Under the pieces are notes generated by a model. The model searched no databases, was not told the origin of the DNA, and worked only from the letters and a program-made list of their open reading frames with translations. The position numbers and the translations under genes are program-made. A stretch of 34,144 nucleotides of DNA from Brevibacterium yomogidense (GTDB lineage: Bacteria; Actinomycetota; Actinomycetes; Actinomycetales; Brevibacteriaceae): assembly GCF_900163715.1 (NCBI RefSeq), contig NZ_FWFF01000002.1:1-34144 (forward strand). The letters are read 5' to 3'. Shown one piece after another: positions 7,483 through 15,498 of the stretch (position 1 is its first letter; every line of letters starts with the position of its first letter).

Positions 7483-10161
7483 ATGAGCAAAAGTCGGGGA
7501 GAAGCTGAGAAGGAATCTCAGCCATCCGAGTCAGGTGTCTACAAAGAATTGTTGCAGACCGTCCACGCTGTGGTAAGGCGACCTGGGCAGATGCATCGCA
7601 TTCTGCGTGATTCGGACCTGCGTCGGCGATTCGACCCTCGACTAGACGTATGGCAGACGCAGATAGATACATCCTACAAGAACAAAAACTGGGTAGAGAC
7701 TATTCAACTTATACGTGCTGTGTTTCGTATAACGGGTGGCATGGACACTCCAGAGAATAGGCTGAAGTTAGTTTACTGCCACGCGCATCTGGGCCAGTTT
7801 AATGGTGTGGACTCGCGACTTGCGGCCGCTAGAAAGCGTTACCCTCAGAACGAGGCGATTGCTGAAGCGCAGGCGGAACGCTTCATGATGCTCGAGGAGT
7901 ACTCTAAAGCACTCAAATTCTGGCAGAAGTCAGCTGAGTTGATGCAGAAAGACTCTACTGTCAACGGCACTGTTCGTGGCTTTCCACTCAGAGGTACCGT
8001 TTTCAGCTGGCACGAATTTGCCTGGAGTGAAATTGCGGAGAACTGGGAACAGCTGTGGAGGGCTGCCGGAGTTAAACCCACTGCCGTGACCTACCAGCGC
8101 ACTATCCAGACTCTTGTGTCGACGGGTGAACTACCGCTTGCGGCCGAGCTGAGTCTCGCGGCCTTGGCACAGCACCCGAATTCATCGAAATTGTCTGTGC
8201 AAGCGAATGAAACAGTCTTGCGCAGATCCTCGGGTAAGGGATCTGCTGCGCTTATTGAGCTTCTGCGCCTCGGAGGAGACCCTGTAGGGGCGGACCGGAT
8301 TCGGCGTGAGATCGCCAGTTCCGAGACGGTGAACGCGGATATTAGAAAGATCGGTTCGCCCGCACGGGACGAGTTCAGAATTCTTACGGTCTATCGTAAT
8401 ACGGGGGCAGATTTCTCCATCCGTAGTGGTAATTTCTGGGATGAACGCCGCATACATGAGATGGCTCTTCACCTCGCAAAGCGTGACAACTGGAGTGAGC
8501 AGACCGCCGAGACTGATCTTTTAAGCCAGCGAGCCTGGGCAGAAGCCACAAAGTTTGCTGCCCCGCGTGCGACTGCGGTTGGAGTAAACAGTTCTGCTTT
8601 AGCTAGGGCAGTGTTTCATTTCTTTAAACAGGAGCTGACGCAAAAGATACCTGTAGATCGAATCGCAGATGAAATAGCGCGAACGGGCAGCGAAGACCCT
8701 ATTTATCTGGATCTCGGATCGCTTAAAATTCCATACATGGTAAGCTATCCATCCAGCCGGATGCAGACGCTGTATTTCTACTCGGCGTTGCGTAAGCGCG
8801 GATGCAACGTAACACTTGTGCGCTTCCCACGGAGGCCCGTACTTGAGAAGCAGGGTTTACTTCGTAAGTTGGAACCTCAACCGACGCCCATGCCGGCCGC
8901 AGTTTTTGTTCCGCAGCCAGCACAACTCAAGCCGCCATCGAGGCCGCTTAAGCCTGTAAAGGGTAATCCCGGAGCGATCGTGGTGCCTGCGGGGATCCGA
9001 TCGGTATCCCAGGTTCTGTCTCGAGTCGGGGACGCGGTAGTAGTAAACTCGGGATCTGCTGTAAAGGGCTTAGCATACGACCGCAGTTCCGAACAGAATT
9101 GGGACTATGACGTTAATATTTCGATGCATAGCAAAGAGAAGGGTCTGCTTCCGACGTTCCGGATTCCTACAACTATCGTGCGGACTTGGCGCGAGAATGA
9201 AGGCAGGCTCTCGGGAACAGCTGCCGCTCCGTCCAACGTTGAGCCAATCCAAGCGTTTCTCTCTAGCGGAAAGTGGTCGACCGGCGATTGGCACAGCTGG
9301 ATGGAGCGTGCGATTGTTCCGTACTTCCGTGATTTTGTGAAGCGTGTTCGGACAACGCTGCAAGACGAAGCAATCATGGATGTACACATCAGTGACTATC
9401 TATACGCGGAATCCGCGCTTATTGCCCAGAAGGTGAAGGACCGCGGAGGCAGAGTTCATGTATGGCCTCATTCGACGAATCCCGTCCACGTAGATTTTCA
9501 CGATCCTGCGTACATCAAGTCTATTCACGCAGTTACCAGGAGCGGAGCCGCGTCGTGGCGCGAACGTTTTCCAAATGCTGAGGTCTCCCATGACTCGGAA
9601 TTGATGTTGGCACCCCAGGTGACGCCGATACCGTTCAGGGACTCCTCGCCGATTTCTGTAGTCGTGATTGGCGGTCGGCCGGTGATGCGCAACCTCCCTA
9701 TACTTGATATAGCGGCGCATGAATCGTTGTACCGAGAGTTCTTCAGCGGAATGGATGGTCTCGTCCAAGATGGGCGAATCAAGGTTTACTTTAAACCTCG
9801 TGGTAGAACAGGTGAGCATGAAGGCTGGCTTAAAACTGTCGTAGGACGCACAGCGAACTGGGGGTGTGTTCTTGAACACCCGTTGCGGATGAATCTCCCC
9901 AATCCGGTTTTTGTGTCCCTTTCGGTCGGTTCGTCCGCTTTGCTGGAGGGGACGATGAGAGGAATTCCAGGTTTTATTGTTCGAGAAGGCTTCGCGCGTG
10001 ACTATCTCGCGACAGAAGAGGGCGTGTTCGACACTCTGACTGTCCCCGCTGCACTTGCACGCCTCAGGCGTTTCGGTGACGCTGGTGATTGGGAGAGCAC
10101 CCGCGACCGTCAGATGGCTAGCCTTGCCAGTGACCTTGCAGGGCACCGGCACGCACGCTAG
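7483..10161 (+). CDS. Large repeat-domain plus GT-B-like glycosyltransferase candidate
   Basis: 892-aa protein that I do not recognise as a named family. Residues ~60-290 are alpha-helical and resemble TPR repeats (LVYCHAHLGQF, ALKFWQKSAELM, LPLAAELSLAALAQHP). A Pro-rich linker lies at about 463-495. The C-terminal half looks like a GT-B sugar- or polyol-phosphate transferase, with VWPHSTNP (~658), YFKPRG (~767) and SVGSSALLEGTMRGIP (~813), arranged like the histidine, basic and SS/glutamate motifs of capsule and CDP-glycerol-type transferases. No signal peptide or membrane helix is visible. Placed directly after pseI, it is a good candidate for the transferase using CMP-pseudaminic acid. Codon use is AT-richer than downstream genes. 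Transferase function is inference. Confidence 0.6.
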   Translation: MSKSRGEAEKESQPSESGVYKELLQTVHAVVRRPGQMHRILRDSDLRRRFDPRLDVWQTQIDTSYKNKNWVETIQLIRAVFRITGGMDTPENRLKLVYCHAHLGQFNGVDSRLAAARKRYPQNEAIAEAQAERFMMLEEYSKALKFWQKSAELMQKDSTVNGTVRGFPLRGTVFSWHEFAWSEIAENWEQLWRAAGVKPTAVTYQRTIQTLVSTGELPLAAELSLAALAQHPNSSKLSVQANETVLRRSSGKGSAALIELLRLGGDPVGADRIRREIASSETVNADIRKIGSPARDEFRILTVYRNTGADFSIRSGNFWDERRIHEMALHLAKRDNWSEQTAETDLLSQRAWAEATKFAAPRATAVGVNSSALARAVFHFFKQELTQKIPVDRIADEIARTGSEDPIYLDLGSLKIPYMVSYPSSRMQTLYFYSALRKRGCNVTLVRFPRRPVLEKQGLLRKLEPQPTPMPAAVFVPQPAQLKPPSRPLKPVKGNPGAIVVPAGIRSVSQVLSRVGDAVVVNSGSAVKGLAYDRSSEQNWDYDVNISMHSKEKGLLPTFRIPTTIVRTWRENEGRLSGTAAAPSNVEPIQAFLSSGKWSTGDWHSWMERAIVPYFRDFVKRVRTTLQDEAIMDVHISDYLYAESALIAQKVKDRGGRVHVWPHSTNPVHVDFHDPAYIKSIHAVTRSGAASWRERFPNAEVSHDSELMLAPQVTPIPFRDSSPISVVVIGGRPVMRNLPILDIAAHESLYREFFSGMDGLVQDGRIKVYFKPRGRTGEHEGWLKTVVGRTANWGCVLEHPLRMNLPNPVFVSLSVGSSALLEGTMRGIPGFIVREGFARDYLATEEGVFDTLTVPAALARLRRFGDAGDWESTRDRQMASLASDLAGHRHAR

Positions 10162-10196
10162 GCAGGTGCGTTCGTGTCAATGAGAGGAATAAATCA

Positions 10197-11288
10197 ATGG
10201 TTGCCGAAAAAGGTTCTGGGAATCGGTCTCAATCGCTCGAGAGCCTCCGTGACCGGGTGGGCGAGCTGCGTGAACGAAGTAGCCAGATCAGTGATGAGCT
10301 AAGACTGCTTGTTGATAGCTTGAGGGTTAAGTCAATGAGGAGTGACGACCCTGAGGCGTTGGCGCTGTACCTCGAGGCGCTCGATCTGACCGGTGTTGAC
10401 GATCTAACCCATCAAGACCTCGTAGCTGTCGCTCGTCACCATCGTCTTAAGATGATTCCACACTCGGACTCGTTCTGGCGTTCTATTGTTGTCCGCAGAA
10501 GAAAGAAGCAGCTGGGTCGTGTTCCGGAGAAGCGGCTAGGTTTGAATAAGCAGAAAGACGAACGGTTTGCGACTTTGACTGGTGTGTCGACGGTCGATAC
10601 GCTGTTCAGGGGAAAGTTCAGTGATATTCCGCGGGATAATTTTCCTTCGGTCCTGAAGCCGGTAATTTCTTCGGGTTCTCGGGGTGCATTCTACATCTTC
10701 GAAGACGGGATCTTCTCGATTGCGGGAACGAGGCCCGTGGAGTCATGGTCAGAGCTAGAAGCTGTAGCCCGGCGCGAAGTTGGGGATCCGGAATCCACTG
10801 AATGGGAATTGCAGCGACTTGTTACATGGCAGGGCAGGCCGGCCCCCGATCTAAAGTTCTATTGCTTCTACGGCGAAATCGGCACTGTTCTGGAGGTTAC
10901 GCGCCATCCAAGCCTTCACTACGCATACTTTGACGGCGGATTGAAGCCGATCGCATTCCGGTCAGATGTGAAGCCAAAGTTTGATGATCTTTCTTCGACA
11001 TCGGTCCTCACCGGTGGATTAGACGAGGCGAAGCTGGATATCGTTCGCAGGTATTCTGCGGAAATTCCTGTCCCCTTTATGCGAATAGATTTCCTTAATT
11101 CGGATCGGGACTTGGTGTTCTGCGAGTTCTCTTCCGCTCCTGGCCTTTCCCATTCATTGCACCCGGAGCACGACGCAAGGCTTGGGGAGATGTATCATCG
11201 AGCGGAGATGCGCCTTACTGATGACCTGCTTGCAGGAAAACGGTTTGACGCTTTCATGAAGTATACTGGGCGGACTAGGGAAGAGTGA
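10197..11288 (+). CDS. TupA-like ATP-grasp protein with coiled-coil N-terminus
   Basis: 363 aa. Residues ~8-45 form a predicted coiled coil (SLESLRDRVGELRERSSQIS). The rest resembles TupA-like ATP-grasp proteins, named after the Bacillus teichuronopeptide protein TupA: NFPSVLKPVISSGSRGAF is the ATP-binding strand with its lysine, DLKFYCFYGEIGTVLEV is the typical central strand, and FMRIDFLNSDRDLVFCEFSS is the metal-binding end. TupA-like proteins are found with glycosyltransferases in surface polymer loci and are thought to attach amino acids or peptides. The start ATG at 10197 has GAGAGGA about 10 nt upstream. It lies between two GT-B-like genes, which supports a role in polymer decoration. 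Family assignment is fairly good; substrate unknown. Confidence 0.7.
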   Translation: MVAEKGSGNRSQSLESLRDRVGELRERSSQISDELRLLVDSLRVKSMRSDDPEALALYLEALDLTGVDDLTHQDLVAVARHHRLKMIPHSDSFWRSIVVRRRKKQLGRVPEKRLGLNKQKDERFATLTGVSTVDTLFRGKFSDIPRDNFPSVLKPVISSGSRGAFYIFEDGIFSIAGTRPVESWSELEAVARREVGDPESTEWELQRLVTWQGRPAPDLKFYCFYGEIGTVLEVTRHPSLHYAYFDGGLKPIAFRSDVKPKFDDLSSTSVLTGGLDEAKLDIVRRYSAEIPVPFMRIDFLNSDRDLVFCEFSSAPGLSHSLHPEHDARLGEMYHRAEMRLTDDLLAGKRFDAFMKYTGRTREE

Positions 11289-11307
11289 CCGGCACGGGAG
11301 GTGCCCC

Positions 11308-12633
11308 ATGGTAGCGGGGTCCGATTTCGCTGCGAGCGACGAGCTCGGTCGGTGCCTGGTGCGTGGACTGTCGCGCATTGCGACTGTTGCGGATGGCGCA
11401 AAGAATCACGACTACGTTGCAGCGCGTTCTATTTCATGGACGGATCTTGTTGGTATTATCGACCAGCGGTCGGGCCGCGTTCCGGCGTCGGAAGCGTTTC
11501 ACTATTTTTTAAATCACATCGAGTCGGCTCCGTGCCGGTATTATAGGCTGGGGGCTGCAGATGGCACCTCTAGCGTCCTGGGCTACGCATATACCGCGAA
11601 CAACCACCGAGAGTTTGCATTTCTTCAGAGATTGTTGGATGCGCACGAGATACCCATCAGCGTTGTTAATGTCTGCGCGGCTCCAAAGCGCAAAGTCATT
11701 GGCGTTTCAGGGGGAGTGCAGGAAGTTGTCGTTGCGGCGGTTCGAGCGCTGTTTGAGGGTCGCGAGGATCTTGCTCCTGGACTGCTGCAAGCAGTTTGTA
11801 AGTTTGCGACTAGTGTTCAAGGCGCTATTGTTACGTTGAGTAAGGCAAAGTCGCGGAAGTTTGTCGTAGCCAATGACCATTCACCTGCTCCCGTCGCATA
11901 CGCTGCTGTAGCACGTGCTTTCGGCTCGTCTGTGATCTACGTGCAGCACGCTGAGGTTTCGAATATTTTTCCTCCGTTAGATTTTGACCTCAGCATTCTG
12001 CGCAGTCGGAATTCCGCTGAGGTTTATAAATCTATCGGAGCACCTCGTGGGCGAGTTGTGGTTGCAGCGCGTTCGAGTGGCTGGATTAACCCAGACGACA
12101 TTAACGAGACACGTACTTGCTTGATAAACGCTGTTAAAGTGGCTTGTGTGATCTACCCCAGTAGTGTGGTTGAACTGTCTGAGCTGAAAGCTCTGGTGGC
12201 AGCTTTGAATGCGAACGATTCAGTGGTAAGTATCCAGCTTAAGCTTCATCCTAGATCGGAGCTAGAGGGTTCGAGTGTTTCTTCACTGAGTCTTGACGTG
12301 TTGGAGACGGCGCCGGACTTTCCGCACATCGCCGTATGCGGCAACTCGTCGATAGTCGCGGAATTGTTCGAACGGGGCAATTTGGTCTTTCAGTTTGATT
12401 CTTTAGATCGTATTGCGAAAGACTACTACGGATTCATTCGTGCAGGTCTTTCGGATGAACTGGTCCTTGGCGATGCTGGTGTGCGATTTTGGGCGCAGTC
12501 ACATCCACTGAGCCAGAGTGAAATGTCCCGTGCTGCGGCCTTCGTTCCCCGGGTACGTGAGCCCGAGAACGTTGGTGCGTGGCACGATGTATCGAGCGCG
12601 TTGTCTGATTGCTTCGCGGTAGCCGACTTGTAG
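11308..12633 (+). CDS. GT-B-like surface-polysaccharide transferase candidate
   Basis: 441-aa soluble protein without signal peptide. The second half has the layout of capsule or sialyl/CDP-glycerol-type transferases: VANDHSPAPVAYAAVARAFG leads into VIYVQHAEVSNIFPPL (~210-225), then IQLKLHPR (~309-316) and CGNSSIVAELFERGN (~344-358). The QHA, LHP and NSS..E elements correspond in order to the PHS, KPR and GSS..E elements in the 892-aa neighbour, so both may belong to one transferase superfamily. The ATG at 11308 is preceded by GGGAGG. It probably adds the nonulosonate or another unit to the polymer. No family name can be given with confidence. Confidence 0.6.
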   Translation: MVAGSDFAASDELGRCLVRGLSRIATVADGAKNHDYVAARSISWTDLVGIIDQRSGRVPASEAFHYFLNHIESAPCRYYRLGAADGTSSVLGYAYTANNHREFAFLQRLLDAHEIPISVVNVCAAPKRKVIGVSGGVQEVVVAAVRALFEGREDLAPGLLQAVCKFATSVQGAIVTLSKAKSRKFVVANDHSPAPVAYAAVARAFGSSVIYVQHAEVSNIFPPLDFDLSILRSRNSAEVYKSIGAPRGRVVVAARSSGWINPDDINETRTCLINAVKVACVIYPSSVVELSELKALVAALNANDSVVSIQLKLHPRSELEGSSVSSLSLDVLETAPDFPHIAVCGNSSIVAELFERGNLVFQFDSLDRIAKDYYGFIRAGLSDELVLGDAGVRFWAQSHPLSQSEMSRAAAFVPRVREPENVGAWHDVSSALSDCFAVADL

Positions 12634-12702
12634 GACAGCGCGTGGGTTTTCGCTGTGAGGCATCTGTAAACGAAGTTTTGCCAACCGGAACGGACGTGAC
12701 CT

Positions 12703-14142
12703 GTGTCTGCACTTTGGCCCACTTGCTTCAGCTCTGAGGTTGTCGCGCCGTCGATTGGTGGCAGCCTGTCCGGGCATGTGGTCGCATTGGAAGCTTGGCG
12801 GCGTGGCCTGGCCGTAACCTTTTTGGCCGGGAAAAATCGGCGGATGCGAATTGAATCGGCGGATGGCCGTGTCGTTCATTTTAGTTCGGCAAAGCCGTCT
12901 CTGACTAGAGCTAGCGCATTGCGGATAGCGAGAGAGAAGCACCTTACTAGCGCCGCATTAGCTGAGGGTGGTGTTCCCGCTCCAGAATCGCACTTCATAC
13001 GTGCTTCGTCTGCGGATGTCTCCGATGTTGTTGAGGTTGCCGACAGGATCGGCTACCCGGTGGTCATCAAGCCGTCTGATGGCGGGGGCGGTATGGGCGT
13101 GTTCACTGGTATCCAGAGCGCCGACGAGTTGTGCGAGTACTACTCGTATCTGACGGAGAAGTTGGGTTTCTCGACTCTGGTCCTTGAATCTCACATCGTT
13201 GGTAGTGAAGAGTTGCGCGTCCTTGTGGTAGGCGACGTGATCGCGGCCGCATGCGCTCGTATTCCTGCGAACGTTGTCGGGGACGGCATCCTCTCGATAC
13301 GTGAGCTCATTGATGCGAAGAACTTAGCTCGTTCCGCTAACCCGTTCTTGTCGAATGGACCGATCAAGCTGGACGTCGAACTTCTTGCGTTCGTTTCAAG
13401 GGCTGGCTACGAGCTGGATAGTGTGCTCCGTCAGGGCGAGCGATTGCAGTTGCGGGGGAAGGTTAACGCGGACTCTGGGGGCGATACTGTCGATGTGACG
13501 AGTAGCCTCCCAGATGAAGTAGCTAGGGTGTCGGTTGCGGCTGTTCGATGCATCCCAGGCCTGTTTGCCGCAGGAGTGGATATTCTATTAGCCAGGGATG
13601 ACGAGGGCAATATTTCCAGGGATGATGAGGGCAATATTTGTGGCGTCACTGTTCTCGAGCTGAATGCGAATCCTCAGATTGCGGTAAACATGTATCCCTC
13701 TGAGGGCGCGGGGCAAGATGTTCCGAAGGTATGGATTGACCAGATATTTCCGGAATCGGTGCGCGCGGGTGCACCGGGCGAAGAGACCCTAACGTTTTCG
13801 TTGGATGCCCCGCTCGAGGCGCTGGAGACCGGGGTGGCAGACGCGGTAACATTGCGTCCTGTTCCTTCTAGTCGACTGCCTCACCGTACTGAGTATTGGT
13901 TCTCTTCGTCCGACACGTTGTCTGCGCGTCGTCGGCGGTTTCTTATTGGTTTGGCCTTGGAGAACGGTGTTTCCGGAGAGCTGGAGGCCTGCTCCGGTGG
14001 TGTGAGATTGAGGATTGCTGGGCCGAATGAATCTGGGTGTCGGCCGATCGTCCGGCGTGTTGCAAAGTGGCTTTCAGCGGATCTTACAGAGCCGAAGCCG
14101 TGGCGTGGTGTAGTGCGTTTGGGGTTCAGGGTTGATATTTGA
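12703..14142 (+). CDS. Cyanophycin-synthetase-like ATP-grasp ligase with extra C-terminal domain
   Basis: 479 aa. The central ATP-grasp (~70-345) resembles the ligase module of CphA and D-Ala-D-Ala-type enzymes: EKHLTSAALAEGGVPAPESH, YPVVIKPSDGGGGMGV (ATP-binding Lys ~124) and the metal-binding ELNANPQIAVNMYPSEG (~318-334), followed by the DVPKVWIDQIFP segment seen in CphA-like proteins. There is no Mur-ligase half as in true cyanophycin synthetase. Residues ~395-479 form a small alpha/beta module that may be acylphosphatase-like, but the usual GRVQGVGFR signature is not apparent. A GTG start is chosen; the ribosome binding site is weak. An in-frame 24-bp tandem duplication lies just before the metal site. 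It probably ligates an amino acid in polymer decoration (inference). Confidence 0.72.
   Translation: MSALWPTCFSSEVVAPSIGGSLSGHVVALEAWRRGLAVTFLAGKNRRMRIESADGRVVHFSSAKPSLTRASALRIAREKHLTSAALAEGGVPAPESHFIRASSADVSDVVEVADRIGYPVVIKPSDGGGGMGVFTGIQSADELCEYYSYLTEKLGFSTLVLESHIVGSEELRVLVVGDVIAAACARIPANVVGDGILSIRELIDAKNLARSANPFLSNGPIKLDVELLAFVSRAGYELDSVLRQGERLQLRGKVNADSGGDTVDVTSSLPDEVARVSVAAVRCIPGLFAAGVDILLARDDEGNISRDDEGNICGVTVLELNANPQIAVNMYPSEGAGQDVPKVWIDQIFPESVRAGAPGEETLTFSLDAPLEALETGVADAVTLRPVPSSRLPHRTEYWFSSSDTLSARRRRFLIGLALENGVSGELEACSGGVRLRIAGPNESGCRPIVRRVAKWLSADLTEPKPWRGVVRLGFRVDI
13592..13639 (+). repeat. 24-bp tandem duplication inside the CphA-like gene
   Basis: Two head-to-tail 24-bp copies (13592-13615 and 13616-13639) differ at one position (GACGAG versus GATGAG). 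They encode the repeated octapeptide RDDEGNIS/RDDEGNIC in frame. The duplication lengthens a loop immediately before the ELNANP metal-binding motif. One substitution between copies indicates it is not brand-new. Confidence 0.9.
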
Positions 14143-14383
14143 TTGGGGGTTGCTTCTCGTCTGTATTGCAGGTCTCTCTCGGACTCGCTGAGAGAAGTTC
14201 GGTCTCGAACGTCGGTGATGTAGTGAGGTGACAGGTGCTATTTTCCCGTGGGAGCGGGGGCGTTCGATCGCGTTCGCGTTGTCGATCTCGATCGTCGCAT
14301 CCTAGCTGGCGTTTCTCCATTATGCGAATGCCCTGCTGGTTATTTTCGATGTGTCATTCGGGACTCGGTTAGTTGGGATCTAA
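14143..14383. other. Intergenic region at end of the glycan operon, with hairpin
   Basis: A 241-nt non-coding gap separates the AT-richer glycan genes from the LCP gene. It contains an inverted repeat, TCTCTC at 14175-14180 and GAGAGA at 14190-14195 with a 9-nt loop, which could be a weak terminator or leader structure, but no T-tract follows. No clear sigma-A promoter or tRNA is visible. It is a plausible end boundary of the island. Confidence 0.4.
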
Positions 14384-15448
14384 GTGTCGTATTTGTCTGA
14401 AGAGTTGTTGCCCGGTTCTGAGGCGGGCACTGGAACTGGTGGGGCTGCTGATCCTGCTCCGCGTGTCGCGCGTAGCCGCGGAGTGTTTAAGATCGTGGCG
14501 GTCCTGGCGATAATGTGTTTGCTGTGTGCGGTGGCGATCGCTGGTTATGTTTTTCACCTCGGCAAGACCTTCGACGACACGTCGACTCAGCTGGGGCAGG
14601 ATGAGGTATTTGCGTCTGCGCAGCCCGCAGCAGAGAACGGTGGCGGCAGAAACATTTTGCTTCTGGGTGCAGACTCGCGCGTTTCGGGTGTGGATTATTC
14701 CGGGGAGGGCCAGAGCAGCCGCAGCGACACGATGATGGTTATGCATATCGCAGACGACAGCAGTGGTGCCCAGATCATGTCGATCCCGCGCGACCTGTGG
14801 GTGCCCATCGAAGGGCGCGGTGAGGGCAAGATCAACGCGGCGATGAGCCACGGCGGGCTTCCGCTCGCCACTGAGACGGTCAGAGACTTCATCGACGCTC
14901 CGATCCATCATGTGGCGATCGTCGACTTCGCCGGCTTCCAGGCGCTGACGGACAGCGTCGGGGGAGTGGAGGTCGAATCCGATCAGGCGTTCGTGAGCAA
15001 CGGGCATTCGTTCTCCGAGGGCACGAATCACCTAAACGGCGAAGAAGCACTGAGCTTCGTGCGGGCGCGCAAGAACTTTTCCGACGGCGACCTGCAGCGC
15101 GGCCGCAACCAGCAGGCATTCCTCAAGGGGCTCGTCGACAAGATTGTCTCCGCAGGCACCCTGAGCAACCCGACCAAGATCTCCGGCATGGTTCGGGACT
15201 TCTCGCCGTATATGACTGTGGACGACAGCCTGTCCGCATCGAAAATAGCCGGCATTGCCTACGACATGCGCAATGTGCGTACGGGGGACATCGAGTTCTT
15301 CTCTGCTCCGGTAGGCGGCACCGACCGTTCCGTGGACGGCCAGTCGATCGTCAAGGTGGATGAGGAGACCCTGTCAGAGATTCAGAAGGCGTTCGCCAAT
15401 GACACTGTGGGCGACTACGCGGAGCAGGCGGACGACGCCCACCTGTGA
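14384..15448 (+). CDS. LytR-CpsA-Psr (LCP) family glycopolymer ligase
   Basis: LCP proteins transfer lipid-linked glycopolymers onto peptidoglycan (or arabinogalactan) outside the membrane. The 354-aa protein has a short cytoplasmic N-terminus, one transmembrane helix at about residues 36-57, then the extracytoplasmic LCP domain. Conserved elements are NILLLGADSR, SRSDTMMVMH, the phosphate-binding arginine in SIPRDLWVP, GKINAAMSHGG, FAGFQALTDSVGGVEV and FVRARKNFSDGDLQRGRNQQ. The start is GTG at 14384; the ribosome binding site is weak. Its position right after the pseudaminic acid operon makes it the likely wall-anchoring enzyme for that polymer, although higher G+C suggests it may be native chromosome. 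Stop faces the degenerate paralogue 50 nt away. Confidence 0.93.
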   Translation: MSYLSEELLPGSEAGTGTGGAADPAPRVARSRGVFKIVAVLAIMCLLCAVAIAGYVFHLGKTFDDTSTQLGQDEVFASAQPAAENGGGRNILLLGADSRVSGVDYSGEGQSSRSDTMMVMHIADDSSGAQIMSIPRDLWVPIEGRGEGKINAAMSHGGLPLATETVRDFIDAPIHHVAIVDFAGFQALTDSVGGVEVESDQAFVSNGHSFSEGTNHLNGEEALSFVRARKNFSDGDLQRGRNQQAFLKGLVDKIVSAGTLSNPTKISGMVRDFSPYMTVDDSLSASKIAGIAYDMRNVRTGDIEFFSAPVGGTDRSVDGQSIVKVDEETLSEIQKAFANDTVGDYAEQADDAHL

Positions 15449-15472
15449 CAGCCGCGCAAGCGCCGGTGACGG

Positions 15473-15488
15473 AGTCTCTGTAGAGACT
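15473..15488. terminator. Small hairpin between convergent LCP genes
   Basis: AGTCTC at 15473-15478 and GAGACT at 15483-15488 form a perfect 6-bp stem with a TGTA loop, midway between two convergent stop codons. The position suits a bidirectional terminator, but there is no T-run on either side, so strength is doubtful. Confidence 0.4.
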
Positions 15489-15498
15489 GAGGCTGAGA

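Noticed and set aside
14143..14383. tRNA or small RNA gene in the intergenic gap
   Set aside because: No cloverleaf with a GTTCRANNC T-arm and matching acceptor stem could be folded by eye; only a short hairpin is supported.
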